Made by a program: the position numbers and the translations under genes
The notes under the pieces: model-generated
The model's input: the letters and a program-made list of their open reading frames with translations, nothing else
Told to the model about the DNA's origin: nothing
Databases searched by the model: none
Assembly: GCA_013696915.1 (NCBI GenBank)
Contig: JACCXR010000034.1
Location: 1 to 7,516 of the forward strand
DNA: 7,516 nucleotides
Direction: 5' to 3'
From: Euzebyaceae bacterium
GTDB lineage: Bacteria > Actinomycetota > Nitriliruptoria > Euzebyales > Egibacteraceae
Shown here: one piece after another, positions 1-5,265 of the stretch
How positions within the stretch are numbered: the stretch's first letter is position 1
How the letters are laid out: each line of letters opens with the position of its first letter

Positions 1-482
1 TCGACGAGCCCGTGCCGAGCCGCAAGGTCGTGAGCGACCTGCTCGAGGGTGGTGCTGCGACGGGCCGCGGCGGCTCGGCTGTAGATCACCGCGGCGTAGA
101 CCGCGTAGATCCACAGGCGGGTCTGCCACCAGCCTGCGTCGTTGAGCAGGTCGGGTTGCAGTCCGCCGCGCATGCAGGAGGCGGCGTACAGCGCGTACTG
201 GCTGTTGCGGTGCTCGACGCGCCCGCGGAACTCAACTTCCGGCAGGTAGCGCTCGCGCAGGCCCTCGTACTGGAGGGGTTCGGAGCCCGGGATACTGGCC
301 AGGTCCAGCGCGCTCATCGCCAGCTCGAGCACCGCGACGTCCGGTGTGAACCAACCTGGGATGTCGGCGGGAGCGACCGCCTCGACGAGCGCGTCGATGT
401 CGCCACGCAGCAGGCCGGCCAGCACCGCGACCTGGGCCTGTCGGTGCAGAACAGCCTGGTCGATGTGGGGTCGGTTGCCCAT
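1..482 (-). CDS. Conserved-looking protein of unknown function (3' end beyond window)
   Basis: I do not recognise this protein. From an ATG at 482 the minus strand stays open for 160 codons to the window edge with no stop, and most codons end in G or C like the other genes. The protein looks soluble and mainly helical. It begins MGNRPHIDQAVLHRQAQVAV and is rich in Leu, Ala, Asp and Glu to about residue 65. A polar stretch with PLQYEGLRERYLPEVEF (69-85) follows, then an aromatic segment with WWQTRLWIYAVYAAVIYSR (118-136), which could be a buried helix or, less likely, a membrane segment. No signal peptide or catalytic motif is evident. The start is uncertain: there is no clear Shine-Dalgarno sequence, and the frame stays open upstream but becomes Cys-rich and unlike protein. 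A CAGACT box six bases before the ATG could be a weak leaderless -10. It is the next gene after glnA in the same direction, separated by a hairpin-rich gap. Confidence 0.68.
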   Translation of the reverse strand, partial: MGNRPHIDQAVLHRQAQVAVLAGLLRGDIDALVEAVAPADIPGWFTPDVAVLELAMSALDLASIPGSEPLQYEGLRERYLPEVEFRGRVEHRNSQYALYAASCMRGGLQPDLLNDAGWWQTRLWIYAVYAAVIYSRAAAARRSTTLEQVAHDLAARHGLV

Positions 483-634
483 ATTGCAAGTCTGCCGTTC
501 TGAACAGTCGCATGGCCACACCGCCAGACCCGCTGCAGCCAGCTCCTGCAAGGCATGGCTGCCTGCCGCATATGCCAGTGATCGCCTAGGACGGCAATCA
601 GCGGCACGGGCCAGGCCGTGCCAGCAGCCGAACC

Positions 635-687
635 GGCCGCCGCCGAGGGCCCGTTCTCGTCGGAGAACGGGCCCTGGAGCGGCGGCC
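635..687 (-). terminator. Long GC-rich hairpin, probable terminator
   Basis: A 13-bp perfect stem, bases 646-658 pairing with 663-675, closes a GTCG loop. Below it, after a small internal loop, 635-642 pairs with 680-687 (GGCCGCCG with CGGCGGCC). There is no T tract on either side, so this is the tract-less hairpin type common in high-GC actinobacteria and could act in both directions. It lies between glnA and the unknown gene, which suggests the two are separately transcribed. Termination itself is inferred. Confidence 0.55.
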
Positions 688-700
688 TCCGGGCGGCCGT

Positions 701-761
701 TCAGTCCGCATCTAGTCCGCATGATCTTGTCAGTCCGCCTCTAGTCCGCAGAAATGCGGAC
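701..761. repeat. Tandem AGTCCGC repeat cluster with terminal hairpin
   Basis: Two 21-bp direct repeats at 701-721 and 730-750 differ at one base (A710 versus C739) and are offset by 29 bp. Each contains two AGTCCGC heptamers 11 bp apart, giving four heptamers at 703, 714, 732 and 743. The last is followed by an inverted copy, so 744-761 reads GTCCGCA-GAAA-TGCGGAC, a 7-bp stem with a four-base loop. Regular spacing, near-identity and both orientations suggest a protein-binding cluster or recombination-type site, but no function is shown. Confidence 0.6.
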
Positions 762-780
762 GGCTGCGGCCACCCTCGGC

Positions 781-801
781 GAAATACGGTCACTGTGTTT
801 C
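781..801. promoter_or_regulatory. 21-bp near-palindrome, operator-like
   Basis: Bases 781-801 read GAAATACGGT-C-ACTGTGTTTC, an inverted repeat with 8 of 10 positions matching around a central C. Both mismatches sit symmetrically, and read on the plus strand they are G-T wobbles. The site lies 55-75 bases past the glnA stop. It could be an operator, part of a termination structure, or an arm pair of a recombination site. The sequence alone does not choose. Confidence 0.3.
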
Positions 802-811
802 CGCAGGTCAT

Positions 812-837
812 AGGCCTAGAACGGCGTTCGGCGGCCT
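812..837 (-). terminator. Nested hairpin behind glnA, candidate terminator
   Basis: AGGCC (812-816) pairs with GGCCT (833-837), and inside it GAACG (819-823) pairs with CGTTC (825-829) around a single central G, in practice a four-base-pair stem with a GGC loop. It starts 19 bases after the glnA stop on the transcribed strand, where a terminator is expected. There is no T tract, and the stems are short with an asymmetric internal loop. Confidence 0.4.
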
Positions 838-855
838 CCGCGAGCGACCGAGCGC

Positions 856-2277
856 CTAGATGTCGTAGTAGAGATGGAACTCGTGGGGGTGGGGGCGCAG
901 GCGGATGGCCGAGACCTCGTGTTCCATCTTGTAGTCGATCCAGGTGTCGATGACGTCCTGGGTGAAGACACCGCCGTCGAGCAGGAACTCCTCGTCGTCG
1001 GTGAGCGCGGCGAGGGCCTCCTCCAGACTGGCCGGGACGCTCGGGAGGTTGAGCAACTCCTCGCGGGGGAGTTCGTAGATGTCCTTGTCGACGGGGTCGG
1101 GCGGCTCGATCTTGTTCTTGATGCCGTCGATGCCCGCCATCAGCATCGCGCTGAACGCGAGGTAGGGGTTGCACGAGGGGTCGGGGACCCTGAACTCGAC
1201 CCGCTTGGCCTTCGGCGACTTCGACACCAGCGGGATGCGGCAGGCCGCCGAGCGGTTGCGCTGGCTGTAGACCAGGTTGACCGGCGCCTCGTAGCCGGGC
1301 ACGAGCCGCCGGTAGCTGTTCGTCGTCGGGTTGGTGAACGCGAGCAGGGCGGGCGCGTGCGACAGCAGGCCGCCGATGTACCAGCGGGCGAGGTCGGACA
1401 GCTGCGCGTAGCCCTGCTCGTCGAAGAACAGCGGGTCGTCGCCGTCCCACAGCGACTGGTGGGTGTGCATGCCGGACCCGTTGTCGCCGAAGATCGGCTT
1501 GGGCATGAAGGTGACGGTCTTGCCGTAGGCGTTCGCCACGTTGCGGGCGATGTACTTGAAGAGCATGAGCTTGTCGGCGGTCCGCAGCAGGGTGTCGAAG
1601 CGCATGTCGATCTCGGCCTGCCCGGCGGTGCCGACCTCGTGGTGCTGCACCTCGATCTGGATGCCCGCCTTCTCCATCTGCACGGCCATCTCCGACCGCA
1701 GGTCCTGGAAGTGGTCCATCGGCGGGAGGGGGAAGTAGCCCTCCTTGTGGCGGATCTTGTACCCGAGGTTGGGTCCCTCCTCCCTGCCGGAGTTCCACTG
1801 GCCCTCGACCGAGTCGACGTAGTAGTACGACGAGCGGGCGGTGGTGTCGTAGCGGACGTCGTCGAGGATGAAGAACTCGGCCTCAGGCCCGAAGTAGGCG
1901 GTGTCGGCGATGCCGGTGCCCTTGAGGTACTGCTCGGCCTTCTGCGCGATGTAGCGCGGGTCGCGGCTGTAGGACTCGCCCGTGACCGGGTCCTGCACGA
2001 AGCAGTTGAGGTTGAGCGTGGGGTGCTGACGGAAGGTGTCGACCACCGCCGTCTCGGGGTCGGGCACCAGGATCATGTCCGACTCCTGGATCTGCTGGAA
2101 CCCGCGGATCGACGAGCCGTCGAACCCCAGCCCGTCGGAGAACACCTCCTCGGTCAACTCCGACGCCGGGACGGTGAAGTGCTGCATGAGGCCCGGCAGG
2201 TCGCAGAAGCGGAGATCGACGAAGGCGATCCCGTCATCGGAGATCTGCGACAGGACCTCATCTGGTGAGCGCGTCAA
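856..2277 (-). CDS. glnA: Type I glutamine synthetase (GSI-beta)
   Basis: Makes glutamine from glutamate, ammonium and ATP in the cytoplasm; enzymes of this family are dodecamers. The 473 residues match the usual full length. Visible motifs are FDGSSIRGF (52-60, active-site Asp loop), FGPEAEFF (129-136, metal-binding Glu), HHEVGTAGQAEI (212-223, metal and substrate Glu), the KPIFGDNGSGMH segment ending at His271, NPTTNSYRRLVPGYEAP (316-332, ATP and glutamate binding) and VEFRVPDP (360-367). An insertion-type segment around 150-180 marks GSI-beta. The loop VDKDIYELP carries Tyr401, the position adenylylated by GlnE in this subfamily, so post-translational control is expected. The start is TTG (2277-2275), chosen because AAGGAG lies six bases upstream and no better start precedes it. 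It follows the MscS gene by 93 bases. No glnE or second glnA is in the window. Confidence 0.98.
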   Translation of the reverse strand: MTRSPDEVLSQISDDGIAFVDLRFCDLPGLMQHFTVPASELTEEVFSDGLGFDGSSIRGFQQIQESDMILVPDPETAVVDTFRQHPTLNLNCFVQDPVTGESYSRDPRYIAQKAEQYLKGTGIADTAYFGPEAEFFILDDVRYDTTARSSYYYVDSVEGQWNSGREEGPNLGYKIRHKEGYFPLPPMDHFQDLRSEMAVQMEKAGIQIEVQHHEVGTAGQAEIDMRFDTLLRTADKLMLFKYIARNVANAYGKTVTFMPKPIFGDNGSGMHTHQSLWDGDDPLFFDEQGYAQLSDLARWYIGGLLSHAPALLAFTNPTTNSYRRLVPGYEAPVNLVYSQRNRSAACRIPLVSKSPKAKRVEFRVPDPSCNPYLAFSAMLMAGIDGIKNKIEPPDPVDKDIYELPREELLNLPSVPASLEEALAALTDDEEFLLDGGVFTQDVIDTWIDYKMEHEVSAIRLRPHPHEFHLYYDI

Positions 2278-2283
2278 CGGTTG

Positions 2284-2289
2284 CTCCTT
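2284..2289 (-). promoter_or_regulatory. Ribosome binding site fixing the TTG start of glnA
   Basis: AAGGAG on the minus strand, six bases before TTG at 2277. It is the strongest such site in the leader and decides the rare start codon. Confidence 0.8.
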
Positions 2290-2305
2290 GGTCGGATATC
2301 GGCTC

Positions 2306-2370
2306 GGTGACGTCAGCCCGGCCGCCCGTCACCCGGCCAAGCACGGTAGGCAGGCGCGGTGTCCCGGCCA
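2306..2370 (-). promoter_or_regulatory. glnA upstream region with repeats and candidate promoter
   Basis: A 7-bp inverted repeat, GGTGACG (2306-2312) and CGTCACC (2327-2333), has its arms 21 bp apart, about two helical turns. The proximal arm overlaps the palindrome TGACGTCA (2308-2315). CCCGGCC occurs three times (2317-2323, 2332-2338, 2363-2369). Upstream on the minus strand, TACCGT (2348-2343) fits a TANNNT -10 box with a weak TGGCCG (2370-2365) 16 bases before it. If that promoter is real, the inverted repeat lies in the 5' untranslated leader and could be an operator or an RNA hairpin. No clear GlnR box was found. Confidence 0.3.
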
Positions 2371-3501
2371 TTACTTCGGTGTTTCGGGGGCGTTAAGAGG
2401 GCCGCGGAGCACGGGACCGCTGTTCTCGATGCCCTCGGGTCCTGCCTCGGACCGGCGGTGCGCGGTGCTGGCCGGCGCCCCGTCCTCGTGCCGCACCCAG
2501 ATCGTGCGCTGCGCGAAGGGGATCTCGATCCCGGCGGCGTCGAATGCCTGCTTGAGCCGGGCGCGGAGCTCGCGGTTGACCGCCCACTGCTTCGCCGGCT
2601 GGACCTTCAGCACCATCCGGATGACGATCTCGTTCGGCCCGAAGTTCTCGACCCCCCAGACCTCCGGCTCCTCGATGATCTGCTCGGACCACTCCGGGTC
2701 GCGCCACAGGTCGTCGGCCACCCCCTTGATGACGGCCTGGGCGTGGGTGATGTCCGTGTCGTAGGCCACGCCCACGTCCATCAGCGACCGCGCCCACTGC
2801 TGGCTCTTGTTGCCGACCCGCCGGATCTCCCCGTTCGGCACCCACCACACCGTGCCCTCGACGTCGCGCAACCTGCTCGTGCGCAGCGTGATCGCCTCGA
2901 CCACGCCGGTGGCCTCCCCGACGTCGACGATGTCGCCGACCCCGTACTGGTCCTCGAGCAGCATGAAGATCCCGGACAGGAAGTCGCGGACGAGCGTCTG
3001 CGACCCGAAGCCGATCGCGACGCCCGCGATGCCCGCGCCGGCGATCAGCGGCCCGAGGTTGACGTTGAACTCTCCGAGGACGAGGAAGAGCGCCACCGTC
3101 CAGATGACGGCGGTGGAGATGCTCCGCAGCACGCCGCCGATCGTCTCCGTGCGCATCGTCGCCCGCGTCAGGTCGATCGGGCCGGTGGCTGCAAGGGGAC
3201 CGCGCTGGCGGAGCGCGCCCAGCCTCGCGATGCCCTCCTCCGTCACGCCGCGGACGAAGCGCTTGATCAGGCGGCGGACGAGTCGCTGCGCGACGTAGGC
3301 GAGCGCGACGATGAGCACGATCCGCAGCGCAGCCGGCAGCACGGCGCCCGCGACCGTGCCCGCCAGGCGCTGGCCGGTGACGCGGTAGACGAGCACGCAG
3401 ACCGAGCTGGTCGCCTCCCCTTCCGGGGTGCAGGCGGCGTTCAGCTCGGCAGGCTCGACCTGGAGGAGGGCGGCGACGATGGCATCGAAGCGGGACAGCA
3501 T
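2371..3501 (-). CDS. MscS-family mechanosensitive ion channel
   Basis: A membrane channel expected to open under membrane tension and release solutes during osmotic downshock. The 376 residues hold hydrophobic segments at about 52-75 and 128-145, then the pore helix region 152-183 with the family's Gly/Ala-rich pattern (GAGIAGVAIGFGSQTLVRDF). The MscS beta-domain follows, with EDQYGVGDIV (183-192) and the PNG motif (222-224), then the alpha/beta cytoplasmic domain to about 337. The last 40 residues are a polar Pro/Gly/Ser/Glu-rich tail outside the fold. Two cysteines, Cys24 and Cys35, lie before the first membrane helix and might form a disulfide. The ATG at 3501 is preceded by GGGAG, but at a long 12-base spacing, so the start is moderately certain. 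It lies between lipA and glnA with its own candidate promoter. The exact subfamily is not resolved, so no symbol is given. Confidence 0.95.
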   Translation of the reverse strand: MLSRFDAIVAALLQVEPAELNAACTPEGEATSSVCVLVYRVTGQRLAGTVAGAVLPAALRIVLIVALAYVAQRLVRRLIKRFVRGVTEEGIARLGALRQRGPLAATGPIDLTRATMRTETIGGVLRSISTAVIWTVALFLVLGEFNVNLGPLIAGAGIAGVAIGFGSQTLVRDFLSGIFMLLEDQYGVGDIVDVGEATGVVEAITLRTSRLRDVEGTVWWVPNGEIRRVGNKSQQWARSLMDVGVAYDTDITHAQAVIKGVADDLWRDPEWSEQIIEEPEVWGVENFGPNEIVIRMVLKVQPAKQWAVNRELRARLKQAFDAAGIEIPFAQRTIWVRHEDGAPASTAHRRSEAGPEGIENSGPVLRGPLNAPETPK

Positions 3502-3540
3502 GGAAAGGACGGACTCCCAGCGGCGATTGGTGGCCGGACG

Positions 3541-3568
3541 AGCCTAGCGAGCGGCTCGCTGCGCCCAA
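3541..3568 (-). promoter_or_regulatory. Candidate promoter of the MscS gene with palindrome in the spacer
   Basis: On the minus strand TTGGGC (3568-3563) and TAGGCT (3546-3541) form a -35/-10 pair with a 16-base spacer. The palindrome AGCGAGC-G-GCTCGCT (3546-3560) fills nearly all of the spacer, a usual place for a repressor or activator site. A start site near 3534 would give a leader of about 33 bases containing the GGGAG ribosome site. The -35 match is only three of six. Confidence 0.35.
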
Positions 3569-3591
3569 AGGCGGCGCGGCCGGCGCCGGCC
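3561..3591 (-). terminator. Stacked GC hairpins directly behind lipA
   Basis: A perfect 14-bp palindrome GGCCGGCGCCGGCC (3578-3591) starts one base after the lipA stop. It is followed by GCGCC-CAAAGGC-GGCGC (3561-3577). Consecutive tract-less hairpins right behind a stop are the likely lipA terminator. A 14-bp palindrome with no loop can also be a DNA site rather than an RNA one. Confidence 0.45.
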
Positions 3592-3592
3592 C

Positions 3593-4543
3593 TCAGGCCT
3601 CGACGTGGACCGGCCGGTCCCAGACACCGGCGCTCTGGGCTTGGCGCCCCGCCCGGAACGACGAGCGCACCATGGGCCCCGATTCGACGTGATCGAAACC
3701 GAGTCGGCGTCCGTAGGAGGCGTACCGCGCGAACTCCTCGGGCGGCGCGAACCGCTGGAGCGCGAGGTGCCGGTGGGTCGGCTGGAGATACTGGCCGATG
3801 GTGAGGATCCCGACGCCGACCGCGCGCAGGTCGCGCATCGCCTCGCGGATCTCGTCCTCGGTCTCGCCCATGCCGAGGATCAGGTTCGACTTCGTCGCGC
3901 AGCGCGCCGGCATCGCCGAGCGTGCCCGGTCGAGCACCTGGAGGCTGCCGTCGTAGGTGAACGCCGGCCGGGTGTGGCGGAAGATCCGGCGCACGGTCTC
4001 CAGGTTGTGCGACAGGATCGCCGGCTCGGCGTCGGTGACCTGCCGCAGGGCGCCGGTGTCACCGCGGAAGTCCGGGATCAGCAGTTCGACGCCGCAGGAG
4101 GGGAGGAGGAGCTTGATCTGCCGGAGCGTCTCGGCGTACAGCCACGCGCCCCCGTCGGCGAGGTCGTCGCGCGCCACCCCGGTCACGACGGCGAAGTTCA
4201 GACCCATCGCGGCGACGGCCTCCGCGACCCGGCGGGGCTCGTCGGTGTCGTACCCCTTCGGTTTGCCGGTCGCGATGTTGCAGAAGCCGCACCGGCGCGT
4301 GCAGTCCTCCCCGCCGATGAGGAAGCTCGCCTCGCGGTCCTCCCAGCATTCGTGGATGTTCGGGCAGGCCGCCTCCTCGCAAACGGTGTTGAGCTCCAGG
4401 CTCCGCATCGTCTGCTTGAGCTCGCGGTAGTTGGGCCCGGCCAGCGGCACCTGGTGCTTCAGCCACGACGGCTTGCGCTGCGCGATCTGCGGCGCCCCCA
4501 CCACGGTCAGCCGCGTGGCGCGCTCGGGGATGATCGAGGTCAT
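3593..4543 (-). CDS. lipA: Lipoyl synthase
   Basis: A radical SAM enzyme that inserts two sulfur atoms into the octanoyl chain on a lipoyl domain, completing lipoate made on the protein in the cytoplasm. The 316 residues show both iron-sulfur sites: the auxiliary cluster motif CEEAACPNIHEC (Cys55, Cys60, Cys66), sacrificed as the sulfur source, and the radical SAM motif CTRRCGFC (Cys81, Cys85, Cys88). ATGKPKG (91-97), DDLADGGAW (127-135) and the late TIGQYLQPTHRH (248-259) are typical of LipA. Near the end RSSF (293-296) keeps the Ser that binds the auxiliary cluster but has Phe where RSSY is usual. I chose ATG 4543 over the in-frame ATG at 4603, because the latter would overlap the DUF4190 gene and adds a poorly conserved Pro/Arg-rich head. 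No Shine-Dalgarno sequence precedes 4543. Instead a -10 box sits seven bases before the ATG, pointing to leaderless translation. LipB, the preceding enzyme, is encoded upstream. Confidence 0.98.
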   Translation of the reverse strand: MTSIIPERATRLTVVGAPQIAQRKPSWLKHQVPLAGPNYRELKQTMRSLELNTVCEEAACPNIHECWEDREASFLIGGEDCTRRCGFCNIATGKPKGYDTDEPRRVAEAVAAMGLNFAVVTGVARDDLADGGAWLYAETLRQIKLLLPSCGVELLIPDFRGDTGALRQVTDAEPAILSHNLETVRRIFRHTRPAFTYDGSLQVLDRARSAMPARCATKSNLILGMGETEDEIREAMRDLRAVGVGILTIGQYLQPTHRHLALQRFAPPEEFARYASYGRRLGFDHVESGPMVRSSFRAGRQAQSAGVWDRPVHVEA

Positions 4544-4550
4544 GTGCGCC

Positions 4551-4556
4551 AGTCTA
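4551..4556 (-). promoter_or_regulatory. Leaderless-type -10 box of lipA
   Basis: TAGACT on the minus strand (4556-4551) fits the actinobacterial TANNNT -10 pattern and is followed by seven bases, GGCGCAC, then the lipA ATG. Transcription would therefore begin at or next to the A of the start codon. This agrees with the missing ribosome site. No good -35 is seen. It lies in the 22-base gap after the DUF4190 stop, so lipA may also be read from upstream. Confidence 0.5.
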
Positions 4557-4565
4557 GGCGCGGGC

Positions 4566-4949
4566 TCAGCGCAGGCCCGTCCCCGACCTGAAGACGGCGG
4601 CACCGATGCCGATGACGATGACGAGCGTGAGGATGCCGACGCCGACCCAGCCGAGGACGATGCCAGCGACGGCCATGCCGCGGCCGCTCTGCCGCCCCTG
4701 CGAGCGGTCGATCTGGCTCTTCGCGACGTAGCCGAAGATCAGGGCGAGGATGGATCCGATCCAGTACAGCCAGAGGATGCCGAGCACCAGGGAGGCGACC
4801 GCGAGCCCGTTGGTCGACTGCGCGACGTACACCGGCTGGCTCTGGTAGCCCGGGTGGGGCGGCGGGGGTGGTCCGCCCTGGCCCCACTCGGTCGGCCCGG
4901 TCGGGTCGGTCCACCCCGCTGCCGGCCCTCTGTTGGGATCGAACGACAT
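4566..4949 (-). CDS. Small DUF4190-type membrane protein
   Basis: A 127-residue protein with a cytoplasmic-type Pro/Gly-rich head (1-45, including a run of five prolines at 27-31) and a two-helix membrane domain of the DUF4190 type. The first helix is about 48-75 (NGLAVASLVLGILWLYWIG...), then a short polar loop (77-90, KSQIDRSQGRQSGR), then a second helix about 91-120 (GMAVAGIVLGWVGVGILTLV). The GLAVASLVLGI...GR.MA.AGIVLGW pattern is the recognisable family signature. The family's function is unknown, and such proteins are common in actinobacteria. The ATG at 4949 has a purine-rich GAGAGGGG a few bases upstream. The stop lies 22 bases before lipA. Its place between lipB and lipA suggests only co-location: lipoate synthesis needs no membrane protein of this kind. 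Confidence 0.9.
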   Translation of the reverse strand: MSFDPNRGPAAGWTDPTGPTEWGQGGPPPPPHPGYQSQPVYVAQSTNGLAVASLVLGILWLYWIGSILALIFGYVAKSQIDRSQGRQSGRGMAVAGIVLGWVGVGILTLVIVIGIGAAVFRSGTGLR

Positions 4950-4981
4950 GACCGCCCCTCTCTCGTGCGCCCCCCGCGCGG

Positions 4982-4987
4982 AGGATA
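4982..4987 (-). promoter_or_regulatory. Candidate -10 box of the DUF4190 gene
   Basis: TATCCT on the minus strand (4987-4982) fits TANNNT and would give a leader of about 25 bases containing the GAGAGGGG ribosome site before ATG 4949. No recognisable -35 lies 16-18 bases upstream, so this is tentative. A promoter is expected here because the inverted repeat behind lipB probably ends the upstream transcript. Confidence 0.3.
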
Positions 4988-5200
4988 CGCCGTCGGCCCG
5001 TCGACCGCCCCGCGCCCAACGGCTGTGGCCCGTAACCCGCCTCGTGCGCGACGCGGCCGAGCGCTCGATCCGGTTGTGGCCCGACGACCCCGGCGGAGGA
5101 GCCCGACGCGGTGCCTACTGGACGATGCAGATCGGCGACGGCTGACTCCGGTGCCGACGGCGGGCCACGAGCCGGCGTCCGCCGGACGGTCCTGCGTCGA

Positions 5201-5245
5201 GGTGGTGTCAATCTCGGTGCTGTGGGAGCGGAGATTGACACCACC
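5201..5245. terminator. Perfect 15-bp inverted repeat, probable bidirectional terminator
   Basis: GGTGGTGTCAATCTC (5201-5215) and GAGATTGACACCACC (5231-5245) are exact reverse complements around a 15-base spacer. The spacer can pair further in plus-strand RNA (TGCT/AGCG around a GTGGG loop). The structure begins 20 bases after the lipB stop. The arms are noticeably less GC-rich than their surroundings, and there is no T tract. Termination of the E2-lipB transcript is the simplest reading. A dispersed palindromic repeat is an alternative. Confidence 0.6.
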
Positions 5246-5265
5246 CGCCGCGGGCCGGCAGGCAG

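Larger units (their letters stand above)
483..855. other. Gene-free interval downstream of glnA, rich in hairpins and short repeats
   Basis: No reading frame here looks like protein. From the glnA stop toward the unknown gene it holds a nested hairpin (812-837), a near-palindrome (781-801), a cluster of AGTCCGC-type repeats with a GAAA-looped hairpin (701-761), and a long GC-rich hairpin (635-687). The promoter of the unknown gene should lie between about 634 and 483. The best match I see there is weak: TTGCCG (597-592) and CATATG (574-569) on the minus strand, 17 bases apart. No tRNA fold was recognised. Confidence 0.6.
4950..5265. other. Gap between lipB and the DUF4190 gene
   Basis: About 316 bases with no confident gene. 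It holds the lipB-proximal inverted repeat (5201-5245), a small hairpin CGTCC-GCC-GGACG (5176-5188), and the upstream region of the DUF4190 gene with a -10-like TATCCT. A plus-strand frame ending with TGA at 5145 (in-frame ATG 4948 or GTG 5044) has GC-ending codons and reads like protein near its end (LVRDAAERSIRLWPDDP, then GAYWTMQIGDG). It has no ribosome site, and its ATG overlaps the divergent gene's start. It may be a remnant or chance. Confidence 0.5.

Noticed and set aside
314..607. Alternative minus-strand frame (start at 607) over the unknown gene
   Set aside because: Cys-, Trp- and Arg-rich without codon bias; the frame from 482 is longer, continues out of the window and reads as a normal helical protein.
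483..855. tRNA gene, CRISPR repeats or insertion-sequence ends in the gap behind glnA
   Set aside because: No cloverleaf or CCA-type arm was recognised, the repeats are too short and few for CRISPR, and no transposase or paired terminal repeats are present.
874..2268. Long plus-strand open frame opposite glnA
   Set aside because: It is antisense to an unmistakable glnA; the frame is open only because of high third-position GC and reads as Val/Arg/Leu/Asp-rich low-complexity sequence.
2278..2370. GlnR-type box (GTNAC-N6-GNAAC) upstream of glnA
   Set aside because: GTGAC and GTCAC half-sites occur, but neither is followed at six bases by GNAAC; the best second half is GATAT.
2359..3804. Long plus-strand open frame opposite the MscS gene and the end of lipA
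   Set aside because: Same antisense effect; it runs across two genes and an intergenic gap with no domain-like sequence.
3605..4591. Plus-strand open frame opposite lipA
   Set aside because: Antisense to lipA with both iron-sulfur motifs intact; the composition is that of a shadow frame.
4544..4603. Upstream in-frame ATG (4603) for lipA
   Set aside because: It would overlap the DUF4190 gene end and add a Pro/Arg-rich head, while the ATG at 4543 sits exactly seven bases after a TANNNT box.
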